From Loripinus fragilis (lineage: Eukaryota; Mollusca; Bivalvia; Lucinida; Lucinidae): a stretch of DNA of 64,000 bases. Within the stretch, counting starts at the first letter, position 1. Each line of letters opens with the position of its first letter. The position numbers and the translations under genes were made by a program. The DNA lies in the NCBI GenBank assembly GCA_964019695.1, contig OZ026516.1, forward strand, positions 97,526,368 to 97,590,367. The letters run 5' to 3'. The notes under the pieces were generated by a model, which worked only from the letters and a program-made list of their open reading frames with translations, was not told the origin of the DNA and did no database searches. Shown here piece by piece: positions 46,016 through 57,319 of this stretch.

Positions 46016-49000
46016 CTGAAAATGAAAAAAAAATGAGTCAGCATATTTTATGAGATTTGAGCCGCGACATTCGATTTCCAACAATGTGGCATTTTGACAA
46101 GTGTAGACTCAGATGAGCCTGTGCAGCCTCCTTTTAAGCTTAGAAACTCCAAATGATGTTCAGTCAGAAGCTGAACACTCATAGAATATTCAAGCGCTTA
46201 GCAAAGGCTCTGATCTGACTGCGCATATGCGCAGGCTGATCTGAGGTTTTGCTGGTCGCACATACCACATTGTTGTACATCTCATGTCACGGCTCATTTT
46301 TCTATTAATACTAATCATGCTTATAGTGCTGGTGAGCAGTGTAGGGTACGTCGAGACTGGGCAAAGGAGCAATTCCGCCAGAGGAATTCGCTGCTCGCAT
46401 ACATTGAATATGGAAGTATATATATTCTTATTACATTTGAGAACTTAAGCTTCACATTTTGACATTGACAAATACTGCAGACCCTGAGTGTTCAAAGATC
46501 TGCCTGGCATAGCAACACAGTAAGGTGATAAACCCATTAGAAAGTGGTACTTCTTCTGCTCTTAAAGGTGTATAAGCGTGGAAAAGGCACACAATATGAA
46601 ATATGAGCATTTTGCCCTTTTTTCATATTTTGCATAATATTTCCTGCTTTAATAGAACTATCAAAATTAATGTATTATAAAAAAAAATATTAATTTAAAC
46701 ATTGTGTCAGCCCATTTTGAGGGCATTTTGTAAAGTTACCTGTTTTGTATGCGTAGTATTCTAAGGATAAATGCAATTTAAATAAAACAAAGGAAATAAA
46801 ATCTTACTTAATGAAATACAATACTTCGATTTTACCCTGTCTCATAATTGAGTCGCGACATGATATTTCCAACAATGTGGTTTTTGCGGACAACAAAGCC
46901 TCAGATCAGCCTGCGCTTACGCGCAGTCTGATCAGAGCCTTTGCTTGTCTCTTGAACATTATATGGGTTTTAAGCTCCAGGCCGACCATCATCTGGAGTT
47001 TCTAAGTTTAAAAGGAGGCTTCGTTTGCTCGTCTGAGTCTACACTTGTCAAAATGCCACATTGTTGGAAATCTCATGCCACGGCTCAAATTTATTTCCTT
47101 CTAACCAGCTTACTGGTTATTGAGTTCATTGAGGAAATTCACTCCAAAACATACCGCACTATAAAGCAAGAAGGTAATGGTACGGAAAGCGAATATATGC
47201 CTGATTTAGTAGGGGAGGCGGGGGAGGGGGAGCGTTAACAGTAGAATGATGACGCCGAGCCTATGTAACAAGAAACTTGGTTTTTTATCTCTTGCGCCAA
47301 GGACTTTTGGAACCTGAGTTCTATGGCGACTTAGTGTATAAGTTGAAGAAGATTGCTGACTCAAACAATTTTTCAGCGCAGTTTATTAAAATAATCTCGT
47401 TGTAAAAAAAGATTGGCTATAACATTAATGTATTGCAACAGACTCCATGCTTGATGCTTAACCCAATCACGGTTGGCAACTTTGCTTTCCTCTTTTATTG
47501 CACACCGGCGGGTCGGACATCAGATTAATGACGATTTCGACTTAAAGACATATCTATAGATGAGATAGTTGGGCCTGATGCTTTGGCTGTTGTCAGGTCC
47601 ACCAGGGTTTACCTGTTGGATTTCTTTTATTCTGATATTCAGTTGTATGTACTGTCGAGTCCTTAACTTTACTCCATCTCCTTTTTTTCTTCATTTATAT
47701 GTTCTAGGAGATAATTCATGGATAAGTTAGGGGTCTTTCATGTAAACCAAACATCTATGTGTTTTGGTCCACACCTGAACTAAGGGTGAGGTAAGGGCTG
47801 TGAAACTAGTTTACACCCTTCAGTAAAAGTATTTTTACTGACTGTTCCAAGGCGGTGCTTCTTCTGTGGATCATCGACTTTTTCAATGTGTCTTGATCCA
47901 CATCTGAACTAAGGGTGAGTTTGGCGCCGTGAAGCCTGTTTAAGTTCTCCAGTAAATTATTTTTACTGACCGTTCCAAGGCGGTAGTTCTTTTGCGGATC
48001 ATTTGTGTTATTTATGTTTCGTGTTTGTCATGTTTTCCTGTCTGTTCATTGTAGCCTTGTGGTCATCTGTTGGGTAAAGGGTTGATCTCTTGGCTCTCTT
48101 GTATGTGATGTTTTATTGTGTTTTATCACTTTCCCATGTGGTGTCATGGGTCAGGTGTGGTGCTTGATTGTGTCGATTCCTGATCTTTGCCTTCTTTCTT
48201 ACTTTGATATTGAAAACAAATCTAGATTAAAAAAGGCCCAAGCAAATAATGATGAGCACAGGCTTTGTTTTCCTTTTCTTTTCTCCTAAATTCCATAGCT
48301 CTCCATTGCCAAAACCCAAATGATACGATCTGTTTTGCGAGAATCTAAGCAAAATTAAATACTCACATTGCAGGCCCGACATCCTCCAGTGATGAGTCTT
48401 GTTTGCTGAGTGGCCACGATAACGTGGGACTGGTTTTGAGTAGTTCCATACCCACCCTGGTATCCTACATGTATAAGACAGTGCATATATTAATGGATAA
48501 CACATTGCCCGACAGATCACTTCTTTATACAAAGGTTACAAAAAAACATGAGCCAGTGCATTAGATTTCCAACAATGTGGTATGTGCGACCAGCAAAGCT
48601 TCAGATCAGCCTGCGCATACGCGCAGTCTGATCACAGCCTTTGCTAGTCGCTTAAGTAGTCTATGATTGTTAAGCTTTTGAACGACACCACTTGGAGTTT
48701 CAAAGCTTTAAATGAGGCTGCCCAGGCTTGTCCAAGTCTACACATGTCAAAATGCCGCATTGTTGGAAATCTCATGCACTGGCTCCCATGTATTCAATTT
48801 TCTATTCAGGGAACTACGAAAGCCAATTAGGGCCATTTTATCTTATTTCTTAGATTTTATTGTCTTACATCTTACGTATTATGTATTGCTTATAAGTACA
48901 TGATTAATGTAAGAAATGTGGCAAAGATCAGAAATCGATACAATCAAGTATCACGCCTATCACAAGATACCACATGGGAAAGTGACAAAAACACAATTAA

Positions 49001-52000
49001 CATCACAAACAAGAGCCAAGAGGTCAGCCCTTTCCCAGCAAGTGACCACAAGTAGCAATGAACAGACCCGAAAGCATGACTAACACAGGACATAAATAAC
49101 ACAACTGATCCACAAAAGAAGTACCGCCTTGGAACGGTCAGAAAATATTTTACTGGAGGGCTTAAACCGGTTTTACGGCGCCAACGTCAACCTTAGTTCA
49201 GATGTGGATCACGACAAATAGATGTTGAATTTGCATGAAAGACCCCTAAGTTAACAATTGAGTGGGAAAATTATAAACAGATCTTATAATGGCGGATGTT
49301 TACGCTAGGACGCAAGACAAGATAGGGTCAATCCATTTAAATACGAACGAAATTTACACGCCCGTGTTTCATAAGCCATTGTCCACGCTATAGGACCCTG
49401 ACCTGATACAAAAAATTTTTTCGAGCAATAATGGCGGACAAAATAAATATGCCTCGAGTAGCTGCTCCGAAAGAAGGTAATATTAAAAGCTTTTGTGTCT
49501 TATTTCGAAGTTCATACCCAGCTATGTTTTAGGAAATACATGCAGTACAACCTGTCTTAAGCGGCCACTCAAAATTAGACAAGACAAAGGTCTTAAAGAC
49601 AAATGGTAGCTTAATGAAGGTCAAAAGTATTGCATAATGCTCTCTTGGAGCATTCTGCAATACTTTAGACCTTCATTAATTGATAAGACGGTCTTGAAAA
49701 CCAATTTTGTTTTTTTTCTTGAGTGGCCGCTTAAGACAGATTTTATTGTACAAGTTATTATAGGTATTTGGTGTGTTGATAAAACAAATAATGGTTCGAT
49801 TTGCGCAGATTAGTTTCAAATTACATGAGCATGTGGTTTGCTCATCATTTGAAACGAAAGCATATTTATATAAACATTCAAAACATGGAAATAAACATAT
49901 TGATAAGCTTCATTTGCACAAGAGAGTATGATAATTAAGACAGCAAAGTTTTTGTGAAACTTTCTATAGTAAATGTTTACTTGCGAGAAAAAACAACCTT
50001 TAAGTCCACTGTACTGATACAAAAAGTTACCTAGACCTGGTCTAAAAATTCGAAAAAATTCACAAGCCATTAAACGGATATTTTGAGAACTAAAGGTTGA
50101 GTATACGATGAAAAGTTTCCAAAAGTGTAGTCTGAGTTAGGTAGATCTGGGAGGCCATGCACATGCTTTTAACAAATATTCGGTACAACACCATAACGCA
50201 AAATACGAGGGCTGTTCAAATATGAATGCAAGTAGCTTCATAACTTTCTTCACATATACGCTACGACAAAATGTCATACCTTTCTGGAAAGAACTATTTG
50301 TCGCCTTTAAAATGGCACCAAACATAAAGAAACACTCACTATATTTCTCTAGTTACAGACCTTTATGTAAAGGCCATTCCTGTATACTGAAGTTTTTCTG
50401 AAGCAAATTGCAATGCACGTTTTGGTACATCTGCGATATAGTATCATATCTTCGTAAGTTTTAGACAAAATGGCACCAAATTTTAAATACAACTTTAAAT
50501 AACGATCCAAAAGTTGCTTGCAGCAAAAAGTTTATATAATCCTGTTTCAATCTCGAGTAAACAGGCACGTTTGTGACGTCATTAATTTTATGATAAACGT
50601 CATTTTGAGTTATTTACTGGTGATGGAATAATAAACATCGCTGTGCCGTTTTCTTTGTGTTTTGCTTTAAACATGCTAAATACGTCATTAGGAAGTTTTC
50701 AAAATAATCCGTCCTCTATTTACAGAGTTATCCCATTTAATATAAATTTTCAAGCACTTTTCTGCTTCTTAATGACGTGTTTACATTAATTAAAATATGT
50801 TTAATCTGTCTAGTCCTCAAGACCAGGTAAGTAATTTTATTATAAATAATACTTATAGTGGTCAAACTTAAAGTTTACGTTCAAAATTAGAATAAAGCCG
50901 CAATGTAATGACAAAAAAAATAAGTATAAATTCTATAACCCCTTACACTTAAGGCATTATTGACTTTATAAAAAATGCTTTTCAGCGTTTTAAAAGTACC
51001 CACTATCCATCAATAATTTGTAGCAACAACTCAGTATGAGCGATCAACATATTGTCTTTGAGTTAAAACTAATTTAAACGTTGCTTCGTGCATTTTGTTA
51101 TAGATAAGTTTAACTGAAAACTGAAAGATGATGTTTTGTTTACCACTTATTTGCAAACATAAAGAGACTTTAGTGAAAACGATTCGTTGTAATTTAATAA
51201 AAGCATGTAGGATTTTCGCAACTTTCACAGAATCATTATGTAAGTATATGGGGATACTTCCTTAAAAATTTCAAGAAATTTCACCTGTTCTTCGAAGAAT
51301 TATACGCTTGTCTCTATCACTGGTATATGTTCGAAGCATTGAGTTTGTTAGTATACACACGTGACCCTCATTCAAAGGGATATAACTGGATAAGTATACT
51401 GTATTTTTCTTTAAGTCTGGTACCACTTTAAAGGTGACAAATAGTCCTTTATAGAAACGTTTACCATTTTGTCGTAGCATATATGTGAAGAAAGTTATGA
51501 AGCCACTTGCATTCATATTTGAACAGCCCTCGTACCTATCAAATACGAGGTATAACACATTACTTTTCATAATTAGCTGGACGTTGATATGTGCTATAGA
51601 CACTTTTTGCCGTTCAACAGAATGTCATAAGCATGTGGGAAATATCATGGGGTTCTCCAGATAAGGGGGGAATATATCATGTACTAAAAAGGAAGACATA
51701 AAACGTATAATGCAATAGATAAAACCTTAGATATAAGCCATTAGATATTATTACGTTATACTTCAATGGTTCCCTAAATACTAATAGACTCTTTCTGCAA
51801 TACTGGTCCCAAAATGTTTTCGGCAATGTTTATAGGGCAGTATGGCTTGTTTGTTTGAAAAAGTTGTTTCTTAACGTGCCAGTCAACAACGTTTCAGTCA
51901 TGTCGGGCCTTGCTTGAGTTGAACAATGCTAAGGAGAGTGATGGGTGTAAAGTATGCGTCCTATTGTGGCAGCGAGTGGTATCCATTATATTGCCCATAG

Positions 52001-53287
52001 CTCATTACATAATTTGTATTGGTTAAAGAACACAATTTGCATCTTTGGGTGCTGTATAATATACCAGTTCACCTTGTTTAATTGGCCAAAAAATATGATC
52101 AGATAAAGCAACTCACTTCTCCCTATGCAAATGGACTAACACGCAATCATTCTTGTAGCTAACCCTTCGCTATCATCATAACAGAATAAATACTGTTAAA
52201 TGACAAAATTTTCACGAGAATTTTATTTTCATGAATAACATTAAAAGGTATGTTCGCTACAGGGGTGGAAATACTGTATTAATTGTGATAATAATACAAA
52301 TTATCCTTTAGGTACAGTACCATGCTTGCAGTCATTGTAAGAATGAGATAATGAATTTATTTAAAATTGATTTTTTTCTGAATCGAAATAATAATTGATT
52401 ATTGATGAAGTTTAAAACACCAAGTACATAGAGTAGCCTTTCAGCTTCAAAACCATTTAATTTTCAAAAAGATACAATGTGCATCTCTCCAGTTTATCAC
52501 ATCGATAGCTGATATGAGTGCCAGAGCTCCTAAAATGTACACATTAGGTACATATTTCAATATAATGGATACACATATCAAGTTACAATAATGCTAAATG
52601 TTTAGACTGTGTGATTCAGCATATGATGGTAAAGAAGAGATAGTAATTCAAAAGTGTTATTATGTAAAATTTGACATTAATAATAATTTGTAAATTAACA
52701 CTTTGTGTTCGACTATTTTGTGAGTAAAGTGGCATAAGTAGATAAATTGCAGGTTCCCAGTCTACAGGTGGTCAGTAATGTGAATACAGGTAACCACTTA
52801 TAGGAACTGGTTACCTGTTTTCCATTACTGACCACTTATAACCAGGAACCAGCAATTATTGAAGGTAAAGTCAATACACACTGGCCTACAACAGTTTTTG
52901 AACAAATAGTAAAGATTCTAAACCCTTTGAATGGAAAGACCCTTGTTCCCTATGTTAAAATTCGCGATAGGAACAGGCTTTTCCTACATCGGTTATCTTC
53001 TTTTAGCGAGGGTTCTATTTTCATGAAACTTCGCATCAGCGCAGTTTCGCAGAAATAAAACCCTTGCGACAATTTCTGACAATACAGCAATACTTACCGG
53101 GAGGAGCTTGGTAAGGTGGCTGTGGCTTATTAGGGTCTTGGTATGGTGCCTGTGTCTGAGAAGCTTGGTATGGTCCCTGTGGCTGAGGAGCTTGGTATGG
53201 TTCCTGTGGTTGGGGAGTTTGGTATGGTCCCTGTGTTTGGGGAGTTTGGTATGGCCCCTGTGGAGCTTGATACGGAGGCTCTGACAT
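45884..53287 (-). CDS. BRI3: BRI3-like small membrane protein, three exons
   Basis: Exons 53287-53098, 48464-48367 and 46015-45884 give 139 residues; BRI3 of vertebrates is about 125. The ATG has A at -3. Introns use GT (GTAAGT; GTGAGT) and AG, with phases 1 and 0 that join exactly. Residues 1-63 are a Pro/Gln/Tyr-rich cytosolic-type tail with four 9-residue PYQ repeats. Residues 92-95 form CRAC, 105-126 a hydrophobic segment (VAGVILAILFFPIGILCC), and 131-134 CSNC followed by GTVYH. The pattern CxxC, membrane segment with FP-G-CC, CxxC is that of BRI3, a lysosome/endomembrane-associated protein of poorly known function. The symbol is by motif recognition; a LITAF-like relative is the main alternative. 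Intron 1 (4.6 kb) and intron 2 (2.35 kb) hold MITEs, Penelope-like ends and a mariner-type element. Confidence 0.85.
46059..46295. mobile_element. 237-bp MITE family H, copy 1 (intron 2)
   Basis: Terminal inverted repeats of about 31 bp (GAGCCGCGACATTCGATTTC... and ...CTCATGTCACGGCTC). Interior contains the hairpin CTGACTGCGCATATGCGCAG and a TTTTAAGCTTAGAAACTCCA block shared with the other copies. Lies only 43 bp from the exon 3 acceptor. The 60-codon frame at 46190-46372 is spurious. Confidence 0.87.
46850..47086. mobile_element. 237-bp MITE family H, copy 2 (intron 2, inverted relative to copy 1)
   Basis: Ends GAGTCGCGACATGATATTTCC... and ...CTCATGCCACGGCTC; interior CAGCCTGCGCTTACGCGCAG. 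Frames at 46811-47238 overlap it and are not genes. Confidence 0.86.
47285..48212 (+). mobile_element. 5'-truncated Penelope-like copy (C-terminal coding plus 3' repeat)
   Basis: Coding remnant at 47287-47530: LRQGL-EPEFYGDLVYKLKK, INVLQQTPCLMLNP, FAFLFYCTPAGRTSD, interrupted by TAA-type stops. Then the 3' repeat with GCCTGA...TCAGG hairpin (47575-47600). About 130 bp with the ATCCACATCTGAACTAAGGG core are tandemly duplicated (47750-47880 and 47884-48010). Sits in intron 2 of the BRI3-like gene, opposite strand. Confidence 0.78.
48367..48464 (-). CDS. BRI3: BRI3-like exon 2
   Basis: Acceptor ACATGTAG|GATACC, donor TGCAAT|GTGAGT; 98 bases. Encodes YQGGYGTT...HVIVATQQTRLITGGCRACN (here split), i.e. 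the segment before the membrane helix, with the first CxxC. Confidence 0.83.
48550..48785. mobile_element. 237-bp MITE family H, copy 3 (intron 1)
   Basis: Inverted ends GAGCCAGTGCATTAGATTTC... and ...GAAATCTCATGCACTGGCTC, with CAGCCTGCGCATACGCGCAG hairpin inside. The 63-codon frame at 48712-48903 is spurious. Confidence 0.88.
48912..49258 (-). repeat. solo 3' repeat of the Penelope-like family
   Basis: Reverse complement of the distal 3' repeat: GGCAAAGATCAGAAATCGAT, ACCACATGGGAAAGTGACAA, GGCTTAAACCGGTTTTACGG, then the TTTGCATGAAAGACCCCTAA block. Faces the copy at 47285-48212, so the two form an inverted pair. Confidence 0.76.
49259..49544 (+). other. possible first-exon or transposon 5' segment, two ATGGCGGA starts
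   Basis: Two ATGGCGGA motifs at about 49291 and 49432. The second opens MADKINMPRVAAPKE followed by a donor-like AAG|GTAATA. The first opens a 34-codon frame ending in TAG. GC and CpG are higher than in the surroundings. No continuation exon was found. Confidence 0.25.
49545..49751. mobile_element. foldback MITE with CTTAAGCGGCCACT ends
   Basis: GTACAACCTGTCTTAAGCGG (49545) and the inverse CCGCTTAAGACAGATTTTAT...TTGTAC (ending 49751), with an inner hairpin AATGAAGGTC / GACCTTCATT and AGTATTGCA / TGCAATACT. Confidence 0.8.
50206..51532. mobile_element. Tc1/mariner-type element, ~1.33 kb, TA-flanked
   Basis: CGAGGGCTGTTCAAATATGA (50206) and its inverse TCATATTTGAACAGCCCTCG (ending 51532), inverted similarity continuing about 70 bp (CATAACTTTCTTCACATAT). 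TA lies outside both ends. No transposase recognised; the 110-codon minus frame at 51271-51603 is the TIR translated. Lies in intron 1 of the BRI3-like gene. Confidence 0.8.
51533..52744. other. intronic sequence with a SINE remnant at 51850-51935 (-)
   Basis: CAGTCAACAACGTTTCAGTC...TGTCGGGC...GAGTTGAACAATGCTAAG is the 3' half of the SINE on the minus strand. The rest is AT-rich. Confidence 0.5.
52745..52857. repeat. 113-bp foldback hairpin
   Basis: Arms AATTGC-AGGTTCC...GGTGGTCAGTAATG and CATTACTGACCAC...GGAACC-GCAATT, with inner TACAGGTAACCA / TGGTTACCTGT. Lies 240 bp inside intron 1 from exon 1. Confidence 0.8.
53098..53287 (-). CDS. BRI3: BRI3-like exon 1 (start, PYQ repeats)
   Basis: ATG at 53287-53285; 63 codons plus one base, donor CCCG|GTAAGT. 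Encodes MSEPPYQAPQGPYQTPQ... with four 27-bp repeat units (53245-53135), so length may vary between alleles. Confidence 0.82.
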
Positions 53288-53732
53288 TATCGTTTCCCTT
53301 GGATATTATCACTTCAAAAGAAAATCACAATATGTATTACATACGCAGTGAAATTCTGTGTTTTATTCCCCCAACTTTGAAAAAATTGAGGGTCATATAG
53401 TTTCTTGCCTGTCCGTTCGTCTGTCCTTTCAAAAAAATTAAGTTAATGTTTTGAAATTTCATCAATGGATTCCTTATAAAAAATATCTGATCCGTATATA
53501 TTTGGTCTGAATTATCTCCGCTTGTGGCTTTATGCAAATAGTTAGAATGAAATTTTGTAATCAGACTAGATCAAAAACTATTATAGCAGGGAGCTTCAAA
53601 CTAAGTCATCTGATAGGGAATATAGAGTAAATAACCCTGGTGATTTTTAAACGTTATCTTTTAGCTATTGCCCTATGAAAATTTGGGCATTGAAAACTTG
53701 CAATCAAGATATCTCAAAAACTATTATAGGTG
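53288..53732. other. 5' flank of the BRI3-like gene
   Basis: Presumed promoter/5' UTR side of exon 1. No TATA box or CpG island is evident. Confidence 0.35.
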
Positions 53733-55250
53733 GGCAGGTAGGTAGGCAGGTAGGTATGTTGGTAGTTAGGTAGGTAGGTTAAGTTGCGCTTAGATTTAGA
53801 TTAAATTTTCAAACGATGAATTCAAATGTTATTTATTTCGACTTAATACACATTTTGCACTTCGACCTAAATTATGTTTTTAAACCTTGAGTTTCGAATA
53901 AATAAACATGTTTAATCGCAGGTAGGTAAGTAGGTAGGTAGTTGCACTTAGACTGAGCTTAGATTTATTTTTTTCAAATGTTAAGTATCGACTTAATAGA
54001 CATTTTTATCGCAGGTAGGTAGGTAGGTAGGTAGGTGTACTTAGTCTTAGATTAAATTTACAAACAGTGAATTCAAATGTTATTTATTTCGACTTAATAC
54101 GCATTTTTGCACTTTGACTTTAACTATGTTTTTAAAATTTGAATTTCGACATAATACACATTTTTAATCGCAGGTAGGTAGGTAGGTAAGTAGGTAGGTA
54201 TGTATGTAGGTAAGTAGACGGTCAGTAGATAGGTAGGCAGTTTGGTAGGTAGTTGCACTTAGACTTACATTAAATCTTCAAATGGTAAATTCAAATGTTA
54301 TTTATTTTGACTTAATACGCATTTTTGCACTTTGACCTAAACTTTTCAAACTTTGAATTTCGTCTTAATACATATTTTTTATCGCAGGTAGATAGGTTTG
54401 TAGGTCAGTATGTGATCAGTAGATAGGTAGGTAGTTTGCTAGGTAGTTGCTCTTAGACTTAGATTAAATCTTCAATCGGTGAATTCAAATGTTATTAATT
54501 TTGACTTAATACGCATTTTTGCACTTTGATATAAATTATGCTTTCAAACGTAGAGTTTCGACTTAATAAACCTTTTTTCGTCGCAGGTAGGTAGGTAGGT
54601 AGTTGTCCTTAGAATAAATTTTCAAATGGTGAATTCAAATGTTATTTATTTCGACATGATACGCATTTTTGCACTTTTACTAAAACTATGTTTGCAAACG
54701 TTGTATTTCGACTAAATACACATTTTGATCGCAGGTAGGTAAGTAGGTAGGTCAGTAGGTAGGTAGTTTGGGAGGTAGAAACACTTAGACTTAGATTAAT
54801 ATTTCAAAAGGTGACTGTAAAGGTTAATAATTTCAGCTTAATACGCTTTTTTGCGTTTCACTCAAATTATGCTTTCAAACGTTGAGTTTCGACTTAAAAA
54901 TCATTTTTAATCGCAGGTAGGTAGGTAGGTATGTAGGTAGGTAGGTTAAGTTGCGCTTGGATTTAGATTTAATTTTCAAACAATGAATTCAAATGTTATT
55001 TATTTCGACTTAATACGCATTTTTGCACTTCGACTTAAATTATGTTTTCAAACGTTGAGTTTCGACTTAATAAACATTTATAACCGTATGTATGTATGTA
55101 TGTATGTATGTATGTATGTATGTATGTATGTATGTATGTATGTATGTATGTATGTATGTATGTGTGTGTGTGTGTGTGTGTGTGTATGAATGTATGCATG
55201 CATGCATGCATGCATGTATGTATGTATGTATGTATTAGTCCATGGGCCCG
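53733..55250 (+). repeat. GGTA-linked satellite array, forward orientation
   Basis: About nine units, each a (GGTA)n tract followed by a conserved ~130-150-bp segment (CTTAGACTTAGATTAAAT, GAATTCAAATGTTATTTATT, CGACTTAATACGCATTTTTG, TTTCGACTTAATA, ATCGCAGGTAGGTAGG). Unit starts near 53735, 53918, 54010, 54168, 54382, 54581, 54731, 54912. Ends in a (TATG)n run (55086-55163) and (TG)n. Confidence 0.9.
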
Positions 55251-56860
55251 GAGGGGTCACCATGCACCCCCCTAAGGGCTCTCTGTGAGTGGTATAATAT
55301 TGTTCATTGCACATCCTTGATTAAGAATCAAGACGTTAACACTCGATATCTTGGGTCCCACCTGCCATTTTGGATGGTTTCAAGGTGGCCAACATTAAAA
55401 AAGACAAAATGCCTATATAGTGTAATATACGCCTCCTACCATCTGTTATGCTTACTTTTATGAGCGGACCAGCTATTTCTAAGATCCTCAAATCCATTTA
55501 TGAATTATATAGCTAAACATAAGGTCTTAACCTACTTTATTCAATTTGGCGGCCAATTTGAAATACAAATTTAGGATGTTTTCGTTAATCGTAAAAAAGT
55601 TTCCATGATTGTTTTTAATACAACTTAATACAACTTATATATGTTACAAGTTTCAGTCATTACTAATTTTTGATATATATTTACTGTCAGCATTTCTTTA
55701 GTCATGAAGTTTTTCATTTTTTACAAAGTCATCATCTTCATAATAATGTATAGGCTGCATACAAGGTTATCCCACCCATTTTAATTAGTAGACACAATTT
55801 CCTGAAAGTAAACATAACTACACTTTGTATGTATCTATCTCGCTGATATTGAAATGATGTTTACTTGGTTATCTTCAGAATCATCACTTATTGCAGCTTT
55901 TGTTTTTGAAGGTATATTGGTTCCTTAAAGTGTAACATACGTTACATTTTACATCAAATTCAACAAAATAAACATGATGAGACTGAGTGCCAAATAGCCT
56001 CTTCAGAATCTGTACTATGTTTTATTTTCAATTGGGTCTATACTTTGCATTTACCTAATATAAAATTGATTTGTCCTTCACAAACTGCAAGGAGTATATT
56101 TCTATTTTGTATAATGTGCCATTATTTTTGAACTTGAGACCTAGTAGCATACTGTAAAATGCAAATCAGTAAAGCCACTTTAATATAATAAAACATGACA
56201 TTCAGCTGCAAGTTGTAACAAAAATGATTAATGTTTGTAACTTATTCAGGCCTGAGACATTCCCAAATGCTAAAAGCACAATCAGCTGAGATATGACGCA
56301 ATATAAGGAGTGTGCACATAACATTAGTGACATACCGGTATATAACACCAACACTTTTTTTTTTAATTCAATGGCTTTGATTATCAGCATGGGACTCTTC
56401 ATCAATCTCTAGAGTTTCAAAAATCTTACACAGAAGCCTCATAAAATTGCTGCTCTATCAAACTTTGATTGCAGATTTTTTCCCAATACTAAAGTATTAC
56501 TGTGCTTAGGAAAACAATGTAAGTAATATATTTATAATATGTTAAAATATCTGAATGTTTAATTTGAATTATTTGCTGCTGCTCAATTCTATTTTAATAG
56601 CCACATAAACACAATAATGAAAATGACTCAAACTTTCATTTGAATGTATTTTAATTCCTAATTGTTAAATGTGTAACGTACATAACATACAATATTATAT
56701 GACTTCTGCTCAAAATTAATGTAAATTTATTCTCCTCATAACCGACTTTGATACATTTTAATGTTTAATAAATATCTAGTATTTAACAGTCCTATCATCA
56801 TTTTAAATATTTGATCCTAACATAAGTATTTCTCGTGTGTGGTGTCTAACTGTGAGTCTG
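55251..56860. other. no recognised gene
   Basis: AT-rich. Contains the palindromic motifs GTAACATACGTTAC (55932) and GTAACGTACATAAC (56674). Open frames at 55242-55463 and 56202-56405 are unrecognised. Confidence 0.5.
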
Positions 56861-56936
56861 TCACTTTCCCATTGGTATCCTGGGTCAGGTGTGGTACTTC
56901 ATTGTATCGATTCCTGATCTTTGCACCCTTACCTAC
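56861..56936 (+). repeat. fragment of Penelope-like 3' repeat end
   Basis: TCACTTTCCCATTGGTATCC, GGTCAGGTGTGGTACTTCAT and ATCGATTCCTGATCTTTGC. Confidence 0.65.
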
Positions 56937-57051
56937 TTTAGGCAAAACCAAGAAGTAACAAGTAAAGTAGGCGATTTTAGAAGCTAGATATAACCAGCTG
57001 TAGCTCCACTTTATCTTCTTTGAAAAGTAGAGACAAATGGCAGAAAGATAT

Positions 57052-57288
57052 GAGCCAGTGCATGAGATTTCCAACAATGTGGCCTTTTGACATGTGTAGG
57101 TTCGGACGAGCCTCTGCAGTCGCCTTTTAAGCTTAGAAACTCCAAATGGTGCTCAGTCAGTAGCTCAACAATCATAGAATACTCAAGCGACTAGCAAAGG
57201 CTCTGATCAGACTGTGCGTATGCGCAGGCTGATCTGAGAATTTGCTGGTCGCACATACCACATTGTTGGAAATCTCATGCACTGGCTC
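57052..57288. mobile_element. 237-bp MITE family H, copy 4
   Basis: Perfect terminal inverted repeats of about 31 bp (GAGCCAGTGCATGAGATTTC... and inverse), with the GATCAGACTGTGCGTATGCG hairpin half inside. Confidence 0.9.
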
Positions 57289-57319
57289 AATTATTTAATT
57301 GATTCCAAATGTCTATGTC

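Noticed and set aside
51271..51603. 110-codon minus-strand gene
   Set aside because: Mostly the translated terminal repeat of the TA-flanked element at 50206-51532.
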